From assembly GCA_013115125.1 (NCBI GenBank), contig JABANN010000315.1, positions 1 to 40,148 of the forward strand: a stretch of DNA of 40,148 nt, in the 5' to 3' direction. The position numbers and the translations under genes were made by a program. This DNA comes from Perkinsus olseni. Lineage: Eukaryota; Perkinsozoa; Perkinsida. The notes under the pieces are model-generated. The model was given only the letters and a program-made list of their open reading frames with translations. It searched no databases and was not told where the DNA came from. How positions within the stretch are numbered: the first letter of the stretch is position 1; each line of letters starts with the position of its first letter. Shown piece after piece: positions 31,141 to 40,148 of the stretch.

Positions 31141-34100
31141 ATGGGAGAGAAGATTGACTTCACTCGGGACTCGGTTTACACAATATCAGCTACCGCACAG
31201 AATGACGAGAACAACAACAGCCAGTTGTTGAATGTAGGAGAGTGGTTTGGGCGCAGCGCACTGTGGTTCTCAGGCTGCAGTTCGACGCGACACGATGGAG
31301 GGGAGATATGTAGGTTTCTCGCCCTTTCTCAATTTCTTGGCGCACCGGATAGACGTACGGTGCTGGTCGTCGTTGCGAAATCTCCGCTGTGCAACGATGA
31401 CTGGATCAACAAGACACTGCTAGAAAAGACTTTTTCGCCCTGCGACTCAGTCCATAACGACTCAAGGGCCGAGGTTCTCTGATGTCGACGTGAGTCCGAA
31501 AGAGCGAATCCGCGTCGGCGGGTTGGGAGGCTTGGAGACTATTGAAGAAGGGCAGGAGGATTCCCGGGGCTCAGCTCACGAGATGGTGGGTATCTTTGGC
31601 CGAAGCTGGGGTCATCCATCGCTCAGAGTGGCAACTCGGGCGCTCCAGTGGAGCCTTGGCGGTCGTCGATTGCGGAATCGGAGGATCTGGCGGGAGGCAT
31701 TGACGGAATTGAGTGTGGCAGTCGATGCAGTGTAGGAGGTTCGGAAAAGGTGGAGTATGCACGAATACACATGGTATCAGATCATGAGTCTCCCTGGTCA
31801 GCTGCCAATAGCACCTCCGACGAGCAATGGCGCCGGCCCCTTGGGGAACCGGATCGATCGTGGTAGGTTCGATGTGCTTGGCAAATCCGAATCGCACTGC
31901 GATCATCGCAGAAAATTAATGGGGTAGCATCGTTTGTGAAGATACGGTGATACGGTATATTCTTCTCATTTGAAGATTCTCATGTGAATGTTTGTCTCAC
32001 AGAGTCACTTGCGAGTATCATAGCTAATCGACCGAGCCGGTTTACCGCGGAGGATGATGGACTCGAAGCGAAAAGAAGGAAGATGTGGGGCCGGCCGGAG
32101 CTAAGAATTCGCGCAATGGCATTGCGGCAATGCTGGGAACCGCCGACGTCTTTCTGAGCGTGTTTTTCTCCCCCTTGAGTGATTGTGATAAGTTCTCTCT
32201 CCCCCGCCGCTGCATCAGAAATTCTCGTTTGGGAAGAGCGAACCGAGGCACATCTTTATTATGAACAGTTACGTTTAGGAATTCTGACATATCCACCGTT
32301 CATCACCAGGATCGATATATTCGAAATACATCAGTATTCATGTGAAATCTGTGAATGACTGGGAGTAGTAGCGACAACATATTGAGCAAAAGCAATCGTC
32401 TGTAATTTTCTCTGTGAGATTCGGAATATTGCGTCTCAGGTCGCAGGCCTCTAGCTGTGTTGATGCCGAGGTCGATGAAGATTTCCGACCTTCCTTGACG
32501 TTAGCGAGAGCAATGGAAGCATATCACAGTTTTGGCCATGTGTATAGAGAAGATACTCTGAGGGAGGTCGAGCAGAGCGAAGTGAGTATTTTTGGTCAGT
32601 CTTTTGGCTCGAAATTCTTGATGGAATCGGTGCGAAGTAAACCTGGAATAGAGTAAATGCAGGTTGATAACGAGCAGCCGGAAGAATCTGGGGCCTCACA
32701 GGAAAAAACGGAAGAAGTCAAACATGAAGATATACAGGGCGGAGCGACGCAAGCATCTCAGACCGTGGAACCTTCCCCACCTAAGCCCGAACCTACCCTG
32801 CCGCAGCGTAAGTTCATGGACGGCTTCCGAATTTCCTGCATACAGTCAATGGTTTTTTAGTGCGCTTTTCGTGAAGGGAACACTATCTCCTCATTAATTT
32901 CGTTTTATCCGTGACGATTTTTTGCGTCTTTCAGATGTTCCTTCCCCACCTCCACCGGTCCCATCTGCCAAGGGCTCTCCCCCGATAGCCCTGCCATTAA
33001 CTGCAGGAAAAGGGAAGGTAGAGTCTTCTTGCTGGGGATAGAACCCGAGATTTCTGTAGGCACCGCCGCCCCCACTACTACTAGGGAAAGGCAAGGCACC
33101 TTTTCCTAGCCCACCGGGGAAAAGTGGTAGTTTTATGCGAGTTCCTCGGCCGAGGGTCGAATCGGGGGCCTTCTGGTAGGTAAGTCGCCGCTACCTTTCA
33201 AGGCTCCTGTAAGAATGGGTCCACCCGTCGCACCCCTTCGGCCGCTGTTCTGGACAAGCGTTCCGATGGGTAAGTGTCACGGACGGTATCATATTTCTCC
33301 TGATTTTCGCACAAACTTACGAATTTACACGAAATTTCAAAGAAAAATGTTCAAATTTTCTGTATCATTCATTTTCCTCCATCCTCTGGATTATTCGTAG
33401 CGATTTTTATTCTGCCTTCAGGTCCACGAGAGAGGCTTGAAAACAACTTCTGGAAGAATGTCAAACAGGTATGGTGTTTTTGCTCCCTTTTGATAACTAT
33501 TCCGGAGCGCGTTGAAATGCTCAAGAAGCTTGAGTACCTTCTGTCACGTTTCAGAATTGTAAGCTTATCGATGAAGATACTGTACCATGGTGCGCGGAGT
33601 TCGTGAATGAGGATGAGTTGCAAAATATGTGAGACATATTGCATATTCTGTCGGGCGAGCGCTAACTTAGCGCCGCTAAGTACATTCATCCCACCAACGT
33701 ATGCGTTCAGTTTCGGTCAAAATGCTACGAAAGTACCTGAGAAGTCGGGCGGCAGTCGATCGGGTAACGCACCGGCTCGTCACAGTCGGAAGGTTCTGAA
33801 GCTGTTGGAGGACAAAAAATCGCATGTAGGCCGATCCGCTATTGTCCGTTGTATTCTGTTTAGCATTGTTACCGCGTCGCGATGCTTCAGCTCGTTTAGT
33901 GTTCGAAATCGGAGGTCGGGTGGTTAAATCATAAAATCTACCGTTGTGGTTCTCAATAATCCTTCCTCAATCCTCGTTCCTACACTCGAAAGATCTGGAT
34001 CCCAGTTGTTGCGATTGTTTGGCAGCTCCTCGCGATCGCGTTTCGGCCACTGCCGCAACCGGACGATCTGGTGAAAATAATTGCGTCTGGGAACGTAGCG

Positions 34101-35526
34101 GCACTTACTGGTAAGAATGACTCGTTAAGAGATCTCAAGTGATGCTACACCTATGCCAGGAGCTCAGCTCAGCATGCTCGCCGAAGAAGTACCAGAACAG
34201 GACTTCATCGAGGAGCTGCATGCAATGGAGACCAGGAGCCAGCAAGAAGGGGTGAGCCGGTCGAAATAGCGATAGTTTCCTCAACATCTTGCTCAGTCAC
34301 TAGCTCAATGGGACACGCCGGAGCAGTACCTCGTTGCTCTGTCAACTGCCGAGAATGCGAAGAGCGTGCTTACTGCATGGGCTTTTGGCGCTCACGTTCG
34401 GTGAGTCGAGCTGTCATGCTATTCTGTTCCCATTGTGCAATGGTGTTTCTTGTCGCTGTCAGAGATGGCCTTTTGGGAGATCCGAATAAGCGGCTAGATG
34501 CTCTCAACGCCGCTTGCAATGCGTTGAGAGAATCGAAAGAGCTGGTGGACCTTGGAAGGTGAGTGAGCTTCTGTTCGCCAATATTCGAGCGAAAACCTGG
34601 AGACGATGGCATGGCTCGCTTGATGGATTGTTTCAGAGTGATGCTGTCGATTGGGAACAGAGTAAATGCCAATACAGCGCGAGGCGGAGCGGAGGTCTGA
34701 ACTCGGGCAGGTATTAACTACAATGTTTCCCTTTCTCCAGATCCTCAGTATCGACTCCCTTCTTAAGTTCGACAATGTCCGCAGCCCGTGCGACTCTAGT
34801 ATGACGCTGCTGAGGCACTGTGTGCAGAAATGGAAAAAAAAGAACAGTAGGCAAGCAAAGCGGCGCGCTTAGGAAAATTTTGGGTAGTCGTTCTTCCCTG
34901 CTGGATACTTTCTCGATGGTGATCGCGAGCGAATCATTAAGAGCTGAGCCCAGACCAAAGAGGATATGCTCGCATGACCTGTATCAGGCCGATCTCCGAG
35001 CATGGTATCGATGTTCACCAAGTTGCTCAAGTCAGTCACTCATCCGAGTACCAGGGTACGAGCAGCACGCTCTACCCTGAGCCATGTCGTATCTACCATG
35101 GTTCAAGCTCGGATGCTTAGATTCCGGATATTAAGGAGGTCGATAGCGACGTGAAACGTATAGCCGCACTGTCGAGGGAAGCCAAGTCTCTATTGGAATG
35201 CTTGCGGTGGGTTTGGTGGAAGAAGTCGCCCTCGTGATCGATTATATAGGCAACAACCTAACTACGAATCAGAGGTTATCCCCTTGATAGAGGATGGTAT
35301 CAAGAAGGCCAACGAGCTGCAGGTGAGGGAAAACGTGTTTTATCCTTTCCCAGTCACTGCGGAGTTGATTTAGGAGTACCTGAAGAAGACGTTGGTGAAC
35401 TGGAAGCTGACGCTGCAATACTTTTGCGTGAGGAGTGAGAGCCCGGTGGCGGAAAAATCTGACGAGTTCTTCGATTTGATGAGGAAGTTCATTATCTTGG
35501 TTGGAACCTACGCTGCAATGGATTAA
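31141..35526 (+). CDS. Formin (FH1-FH2 actin nucleator)
   Basis: Formins nucleate and processively elongate unbranched actin filaments; FH1 recruits profilin-actin and FH2 dimerises around the barbed end. From the ATG at 31141 (MGEKIDFTRDSVYTISATAQ) the N-terminal part has no family match I can name. A Glu/Pro-rich exon (32657-32813) precedes FH1 at about 32.94-33.28 kb (VPSPPPPVPS, APPPPLLLGKGK, GPPVAPLRPLFWTSVP). FH2 follows: LENNFWKNVKQ, APARHSRKVLKLLEDKKSH (usual LDxKRxxN), PEQYLVALSTAENAKSVL, RLDALNAACNALRESKELVD, SIDSLLKFDNVRSPCDSSMT with LLRHCV, and YLKKTLVNWKLTLQYFCVRS, ending YAAMD at 35526. At least 15 short introns split it. The usual GNxLN motif was not found and may lie in the unresolved 34.56-34.74 kb exon. 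Confidence 0.9.
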
Positions 35527-35805
35527 TAGAATTAATCACTAAAATGATGCTGATGAAGAAAATAAAGCATGCTCAGACATTTGTGTTGTCGTGTTGTTGC
35601 ACTTGGGGTGTGACGCGTGAGCTTCAACCGCCGTCGATGTTCCACTCGCGAGCGATTAGACCGATACCGGAACGTATCAGGCCCATCCTTTGATATATCA
35701 CGGAGAAGGGTACGCAAGGGCGTCCTGGGCTTAATAAGGCACTGCCTCGCGACGAGTCTGCTATGATAGTAGCAGGAGTGTCGTCGTTCATAGTCTAATA
35801 AATAT

Positions 35806-36132
35806 ATGAAGGGGTACTGTGACTCGAGTGATCCGGTGTGCGGAAGCGATGCCGACTATAATCCCCGTCTGTGCTCACGCCGGCGCACATTTTTGGATCA
35901 TTTCAAGATTGAACCGGAGAACTATCCAGTGCATCAACGTGTGGCACGGAACACCAAGTACTACATGCGCGCGGCGATGATAAAGGAAAAAGGGAAGATG
36001 ACGATGTGCTACCCCGTGTATGAAATAACATCTGAACGACTCGTTCGTTCTTATTTGAAAAAGTCCGCTGAGGATGAACTGCACGCTCTACGGGCTAGAA
36101 TGCATGAAGCTGCATGGGAGGAGCCGGACTGA
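35806..36132 (+). CDS. Intronless orphan protein, 108 residues
   Basis: Not recognised. A single exon from the ATG at 35806, beginning MKGYCDSSDPVCGSDADYNP, with RTFLDHFKIEPENYPVHQRV in the middle and a helical, charged end (RLVRSYLKKSAEDELHALRA). Four Cys lie in the first 25 and one later. It has no signal peptide or TM. Lack of introns sets it apart from most genes nearby, as with Q1 and Q2. The size and basic, Tyr-rich middle would suit a small mitochondrial complex subunit, but that is a guess. Confidence 0.6.
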   Translation: MKGYCDSSDPVCGSDADYNPRLCSRRRTFLDHFKIEPENYPVHQRVARNTKYYMRAAMIKEKGKMTMCYPVYEITSERLVRSYLKKSAEDELHALRARMHEAAWEEPD

Positions 36133-36653
36133 GTATGCTGTAGGTGGCACCTACCAGGTGCCAGTACCGGGCGGAGAGGATATAGCCGCGCCGCGACGGA
36201 CAACAGTGAGCCTGAACTGGGCGAGCGAGGTGACGGTTCATATCTCGAAGGCAGCGGACGTCTCGTCTCGGGAGGCGAACAATTATGTGTCAATGCGGCG
36301 CAGCCTACGCCTGATGCGTGTAGCTGAACGGCGGACGGGGAGTCCCTTGGGGAGCCGTGACGGAAGTTAGTTGGGAAACCGAAGAGGCCAGGGGGATCGC
36401 GCAGGACCACAGAAAGTTATCTAATCGAGCAAGAGCTGAATGCGACTTAACTGCAGCGAAGTCTCCTTCATTCATACTCCTTCAAGGGTCCAACCTCAGG
36501 AGGACTCTCCCTTGAAGTACACGCGCGTTACTTCACTTATCGAACGCAAGCATTGGAGCGAGAGCCGCTAGCCGTCGCGCTCTCAGACATTTCGAGCCTT
36601 CATTAATAGGTGCTGCATACATCCTTTCCCCCGCATTTCCCCGCCTCTGTCTC
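36133..36653. other. GC-rich stretch with overlapping open frames; no firm gene
   Basis: From 36133 to about 36350 at least two plus frames and one minus frame (36051-36410) stay open. One plus frame continues directly after the stop of the 35806 gene (DNSEPELGERGDGSYLEGSG). No start codon and in-phase intron supports any of them. A TGGCACCT/AGGTGCCA hairpin lies at 36145-36163. The rest should be the 5' region of P2. Confidence 0.4.
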
Positions 36654-37087
36654 ATGGTCGCCTCCGCCCACAGTATCATCTTCTTGGTGTCGGTCCTGGC
36701 CACGGCGAATTCCTTGCGGGCTGCTGCCAGGCCGGAGGTAAACAACGTGGTGTAGCCTCATTAGCCGTTCTCTGATAAGCAATGAGCAATGCTTATCAGG
36801 TGCAGAATCCGGAAGCGTCGAAGTTCGACACGCTGAGCGCGGAAATGTCTGCCTTAGCCTTGGAAGTGCGCACAATGAAGGATCAAATATCGAGGTTGTC
36901 GCTCCTCACCTACGAGGTAGCCCACTGGGATATCGCCTACACGCGAATGAGCCTGTTCTAGGTAACGGTTAGCACTCCAAGCTGCGTTGTTGATGATCTG
37001 AACGGTGAGATGGTTGTGCACTTCGATGAATATTATGTTTGGTGGAAATCTGCAGAGTTGCCGCATCATTCCGTCACCACCTGGTGA
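36654..37087 (+). CDS. P2: small secreted protein, first gene of cassette 2
   Basis: Paralog of P1. Exon 1 36654-36737 encodes a signal peptide (MVASAHSIIFLVSVLATANS, then LRAAARPE). Exon 2 36800-36916 is 39 codons (SKFDTLSAEMSALALEVRTM, DQISRL), helical. Exon 3 36962-37087 reads VSTPSCVVDDLNGEMVVHFD then YYVWWKSAELPHHSVTTW. Introns of 62 and 45 nt are both phase 0. Aligned with P1 without gaps, exon 2 keeps D, L, M, D, S, R and L plus many like-for-like changes; exon 3 shares the Pro-x-Cys, the L[ND]xxM block, D-x-Y and a C-terminal Trp. 108 residues in all. Q2 begins 60 bp downstream. Confidence 0.75.
36772..36799 (+). repeat. Hairpin enclosing a splice acceptor in P2
   Basis: CTGATAAGCA (36772-36781) and TGCTTATCAG (36790-36799) are perfect 10-bp inverted arms around an 8-nt loop. 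The right arm ends exactly at the AG acceptor of P2 intron 1. An ATG in the loop is probably not a start. Confidence 0.85.
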
Positions 37088-37147
37088 AAAATTGGTCATC
37101 AACCTACTCTTGGCGAGTTCTGTATCAATCTCAGGATAAGAAATAAT

Positions 37148-37477
37148 ATGATGGGACTGGAATTTAAGAACGGCGAAGAAGTGCCTGTAAAATTCGAAGG
37201 GCCGCTGGAGGAAATGAAGCAAGTCTTAGCGCCAATCAACCCTTTCGGCCATCTGTTCGGTATGATCAAGCACGGCACGAGTGGAGCTCTCAGAAAGGGT
37301 ATGGGGGAATATGAAGCGCAGAATCTCTGCGGGAAATTGGTCAAGAGGATCAAAGACACCCCTCCCGGTGAATACAGGGGTGTGAGGAACTGGATCGGAA
37401 AATTCCTTGCTGACAAAGCGGAACAAGTTCTGAAGCTAGCCCACGAGCATCCAGAATATACGAAGAAGGTTCGTTAG
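37148..37477 (+). CDS. Q2: small intronless orphan protein of cassette 2
   Basis: 109 residues in one exon, starting at 37148 or at the second ATG at 37151. It carries KFEGPLEEMKQVLAPINPFG, NLCGKLVKRIKDTPPGEYRG, NWIGKFLADKAEQVLKLAHE and ends YTKKVR. It is a paralog of Q1 with an insertion of about 10 residues after NPF. There is no signal peptide or TM. A CTCAG acceptor-like site lies 14 bp before the ATG, which would suit trans-splicing if the organism uses it; that is inference. The R2 ATG follows 12 bp after its stop. Confidence 0.8.
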   Translation: MMGLEFKNGEEVPVKFEGPLEEMKQVLAPINPFGHLFGMIKHGTSGALRKGMGEYEAQNLCGKLVKRIKDTPPGEYRGVRNWIGKFLADKAEQVLKLAHEHPEYTKKVR

Positions 37478-37489
37478 AGTGTCCTCGGC

Positions 37490-37763
37490 ATGCTCATCTT
37501 GATGTTGATGTTCACTGGAGAGGGCTTTGTTCTGTGAGTCGCGCAAGGGGCCAGTGCAGAGGCAGGTGCAGGGCATCCGTCGACTTATATCATCCCAGGT
37601 CATGCCCAGGCTCAGGCGCTCATGTCGAATAGTCACGAATATCACTATGTCGAGTAGTCATGCCCGGCACGTGCTACGCGAGATAGGTTCAGTACCATCA
37701 TCACGACACGAGCCGCGAGGTGGAGACCACAAGAGTTTGTGGACTCTCTCATGGCTATCGTGA
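37490..37763 (+). CDS. R2: probable small secreted protein, third gene of cassette 2
   Basis: The ATG at 37490 begins a signal-like leader, MLILMLMFTGEGFV, before a GTGAGT donor near 37533. It matches the R1 leader (MLIVMSMF) at DNA and protein level. One in-phase continuation reads RRSCRIVTNITMSSSHARHV, then VLREIGSVPSSRHEPRGG, to a TGA at 37761; another gives only a short tail. The body does not clearly align with R1, so it may be a decayed or fast-evolving copy. Confidence 0.35.
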
Positions 37764-38268
37764 CCGTACCCTTAACACGCTGAAGTGAGAAACCAGCCTC
37801 AAGGTCAAACGTAGACCGTGTTTCGTATGCTCGACAAGGACCCTCTCCGTCACCCCTGACGCAACTCCTACTCGCAACATTTCTGAATTACTGGGACTCT
37901 GCAGGACGGCAGTCGTCCCGTTACGGGTCTCCCTGTCACACCCGGTAACATGCGAAGAGTTATGTACCTCCGTGAAACTGGTTCGACTGACCTGGCTTGG
38001 CGAACCCGTGGTTGACACAGTTCCCGGTGGAGTACTTCACGGTTCCGGACTAACATCGAATGGTGGCCATTCAGCGTTGTGATTCAACTTGTAGATAGTC
38101 TGCCAAGACCGGTCATAACCTCATCAATCCACTCACGAGTTGGGATGTGATTCTCATACTTGTCGCTGCACTGTGCTCGACACTGCTAATCGTCTGAACT
38201 CGCAGTGACAGAACGGATTAGAGACACCACGAGACCGCATGCTGAGAATCCATATATCCCTGAAACTT
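37764..38268. other. Stretch without a firm gene
   Basis: A minus open frame at 37755-38018 (SEMLRVGVASGVTERVLVEH) looks protein-like and could be a further exon of the minus-strand gene that I end at 38269. I found no donor that bypasses that stop, so it is left unassigned. Confidence 0.35.
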
Positions 38269-38949
38269 TCAGGCTGGAGGTTTCTCGGGATCTCTGACGC
38301 GAACAATGAAAGCAACACGGCAGTCAGCTGACGTCGGAGATGACGCCATTAGCGTTTCGCCGAACATCTGCTACTCTCCTTGTTTGCCGTACGAGGTACC
38401 TTGACCCGAGATCACAGGGCACGCCACTGTTGAAGGGACTTCAGCACAACCGGAGGACCTCGGGTAGGAAGCTTTCCGCGTCAAATTCGCCATGTCGCCT
38501 GTGCTGCGGTGAGGACTCGGATCCGATATATGGCACACGAGGGACGTCTGTTCCACTGAGTCCTCAACATTAAACTCACCAAAACTTGGCCGAATTCCGC
38601 TGACATTAGCGAGCTAACATTCCTCACCTTTCAATGTGAAGAGTCTCTGTTACTGTATCATATCTCATTCGATGCAGCACAGAACAGTGGGGTCTGACGT
38701 CCGACCGAACCAAGTGCAGAATCGTGCCTTCACGTCAACGCCTGAGCACCATCGACCTGCCTGCTCGCTCTTTGCGAAGATTAACAGAAAAAACGCGGGG
38801 ATAACGAACTTGTACTCAGGGCATCGACACTGACGAAACAACGACCGATGGAAGTTCTCGGCACTAAATTCGTCGTAGATGAAGTTTTACCGCTCAGAAT
38901 TGATTCCTACGGCTGATGGGCCTCCAAAAATGGCCGTACTAGTGCCCAT
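38269..38949 (-). CDS. Single-TM protein of unknown function
   Basis: Not recognised. The ATG at 38949 (MGTSTAIFGGPSA) joins in phase 0 to CRCPEYKFVIPAFFLLIFAK, which holds one hydrophobic segment, then WCSGVDVKARFCTWF. Further joins in phase give TETLHIES, GTDVPRVPYIGSESSPQHRR, EFDAESFLPE and FGETLMASSPTSADCRVAFI with VRVRDPEKPPA and a TGA at 38269. Introns are about 50-85 nt. About 140 residues; probably membrane-anchored with a Ser/Pro-rich outer part. Confidence 0.5.
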
Positions 38950-39010
38950 TGACTAACAATAACCTTAGAAGCATCCAAACAATCTTCGGTATAAGGCGGA
39001 ACGATGCCTC

Positions 39011-39889
39011 TTACTCCTTAGCCACGCGATCGATGCTGGCTAGGCTAGTCTTTTCGAGCTGATCAAACTTCGGCATTGCATCGCGGACGCACTTCGCGGC
39101 ACAGCGGTCGAACTCTGCCTCAATAGCCTTACGTGTGTCTGGGTTAGCCATCAACTGAAGAGAGGAGGCAAATTGTACGCAGGACATCACCGCTAGAATG
39201 GGCCGCTCGAACGAAGGAAGAAATGACATTGCGAGCTATTCAAGAAAAATGAGAGACCCATCGGACTCAGCGCGCGACCATGCGAGTTGGAGAAGAAGTT
39301 CTAACTAGAATGAGACATGCAACCAGAACTTTGCAGAGAACACTTCCACATCCTGCAACTGGCGGAAATCCGGAAGAACGCCCACTCTTCGCTTCCGCAT
39401 GCTAGGTGTACAGCCTTCAAGGCCGAAAGGTCCTCGTAAAATGACAGATCCTCATGTATTGATACGTAATTCGGCGCGAGACGGACACGATTGAGACCCG
39501 CAATTCACCTCAGAATTGCTGCCGCTAGCTGGCATGCAGGCGTTGACACATGACTGTATCATGTTGCTGACAGCCTGAGAGTCGTGTTGAAGTTCCTGTT
39601 GCAACCTGATCATCGCAATGACGACAATAATATCATCCATAGAGGTTACTTCATCGCAGGCTGAGCGGCGTCTTGTTGGCATCGTTCGACGGCCTTGTAG
39701 TCGTCACCGTTAGTGTCGAAACCTGAATGCTTGAGCATGTGCAATTGGCTGGAGTTTTGTTGTATTACATTTAACGGTTTGTGCGGCTACTTTACGACCA
39801 ACCTTAAGAAGGCGGGTTTGGATGAGATCAGTCATCTTCTCGACTTTGGCGTTCAGCTCGCTTTGGGCGTTGCGGAACTCGTCGCTCAT
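39011..39889 (-). CDS. FAM136A-like (DUF842) mitochondrial protein
   Basis: FAM136A is a small, Cys-rich, helical protein of the mitochondrial intermembrane space with no known enzymatic role. Exon 1 39769-39889 (MSDEFRNAQSELNAKVEKMT) joins in phase 1 across 46 nt to exon 2 39650-39722 (DTNGDDYKAVERCQQDAAQP), then across 44 nt in phase 2 to exon 3 39509-39605 (LQQELQHDSQAVSNMIQSCV, NACMP). The last exon, ending at 39011, has EAEFDRCAAKCVRDAMPKFD, which matches the family's C-terminal C-X3-C block before a helical end. Any middle exon in 39.2-39.5 kb is not resolved. Two of the Cys pairs expected in the family are relaxed (CQQDA for CxxxC). Assignment rests on pattern only. Confidence 0.65.
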
Positions 39890-39918
39890 GGTTGTAAGTA
39901 AAGTAAAACACAAAAAAG
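39890..39918. promoter_or_regulatory. Very short divergent gap, possible shared promoter
   Basis: Only 29 bp, A-rich, separate the minus start at 39889 from a plus ATG at 39919. If the plus gene is real the two share this gap as 5' flank, or their leaders overlap. Confidence 0.25.
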
Positions 39919-40026
39919 ATGACTGAAGGCGCGACTAAGGTGGCGGTAACCTTGTTTTTGCGCCTTCCGCCTTCTGTGTGTCACACCCTCAACGCCAACA
40001 CGGTAGGGCCTCTTTCGCGCCGATAG
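39919..40026 (+). CDS. Possible start of a divergent gene running off the window
   Basis: The ATG at 39919 opens MTEGATKVA followed by a GTAACC donor-like site. Unspliced it would end after 35 residues at 40026. It could equally be a chance open frame; no later exon can be confirmed before the window ends. Confidence 0.2.
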   Translation: MTEGATKVAVTLFLRLPPSVCHTLNANTVGPLSRR

Positions 40027-40148
40027 CTTCCGTCCAACCTCTCCGCTAACCAGGAAGATCCTTCATCGTATCACGTGTGAGAACTGAGTCATCGCGCTTG
40101 CTCTCTTGCTCTCTTGCAGTGATCTCACTGTTCTCAGTATCACTCAAT

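Noticed and set aside
36782-36961. A 59-residue intronless start at the ATG in the P2 hairpin
   Set aside because: Splicing from the signal-peptide exon at 36654 gives a better model that also matches the P1 exon lengths and phases.
1-40148. Intact DNA transposon, LINE, LTR or virus-like element
   Set aside because: No transposase, reverse transcriptase, integrase or capsid motif, and no terminal repeats of useful length were seen.
1-40148. Canonical dinoflagellate spliced-leader sequence
   Set aside because: No CCGTAGCCAT-like leader was found in the window, so trans-splicing remains only an inference.

Overview
The window is nuclear DNA of a compact, intron-dense protist. GC is near 50 percent, most intergenic gaps are a few hundred bases or less, and genes on both strands are cut into many short exons by GT-AG introns that mostly fall between 41 and 62 nt. 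The gene set (PARG, formin, AAAP transporter, FAM136A-like protein, a CCCH finger of alveolate look, several small secreted orphans) fits a perkinsid- or dinoflagellate-line alveolate best. That placement is a guess from protein style and no diagnostic marker was found. All gene models here were spliced by eye; where exon phases match across introns the models are firm, elsewhere ends are approximate.

Layout. 0.2-6.6 kb: two plus-strand secretory-pathway genes of unknown function. 7.0-12.2 kb: a long minus-strand gene for an unrecognised helical protein. 12.2-16.0 kb: minus-strand poly(ADP-ribose) glycohydrolase with an intact GGG-X6-QEE signature. 16.7-17.8 kb: a CCCH zinc-finger gene and a small orphan, plus strand. 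18.1-21.0 kb: minus-strand AAAP amino acid transporter. 22.1-28.8 kb: six plus-strand genes, including two multi-pass membrane proteins. 29.3-30.6 kb: a tight trio of small genes (P1, Q1, R1). 30.6-30.9 kb: a small secreted protein, minus strand. 31.1-35.5 kb: a formin with FH1 and FH2, plus strand. 35.8-36.1 kb: an intronless orphan. 36.7-37.6 kb: a second copy of the trio (P2, Q2, R2). 38.3-39.9 kb: a membrane orphan and a FAM136A-like gene, both minus strand. A possible divergent gene starts at the right edge.

Two things stand out. First, the P-Q-R cassette occurs twice, about 7 kb apart, with the same gene order and similar spacing, and with conserved intron position and phase in P. P and R begin with signal peptides, so this looks like a duplicated cluster of short, partly secreted, otherwise unknown proteins. 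Second, many mini-introns, above all in the transporter gene, contain a tRNA T-arm/B-box sequence (GGTTCGANNCC or a near match) in either orientation. Five exact matches lie in introns of one gene within 2 kb, which suggests that tRNA-derived elements seeded or reshaped introns here. A 33-bp-arm palindrome across a splice donor (5928-5994) and a hairpin around a splice acceptor (36772-36799) add to the unusual intron biology. I saw no intact mobile element, virus-like element, CRISPR array, rRNA or complete tRNA gene.
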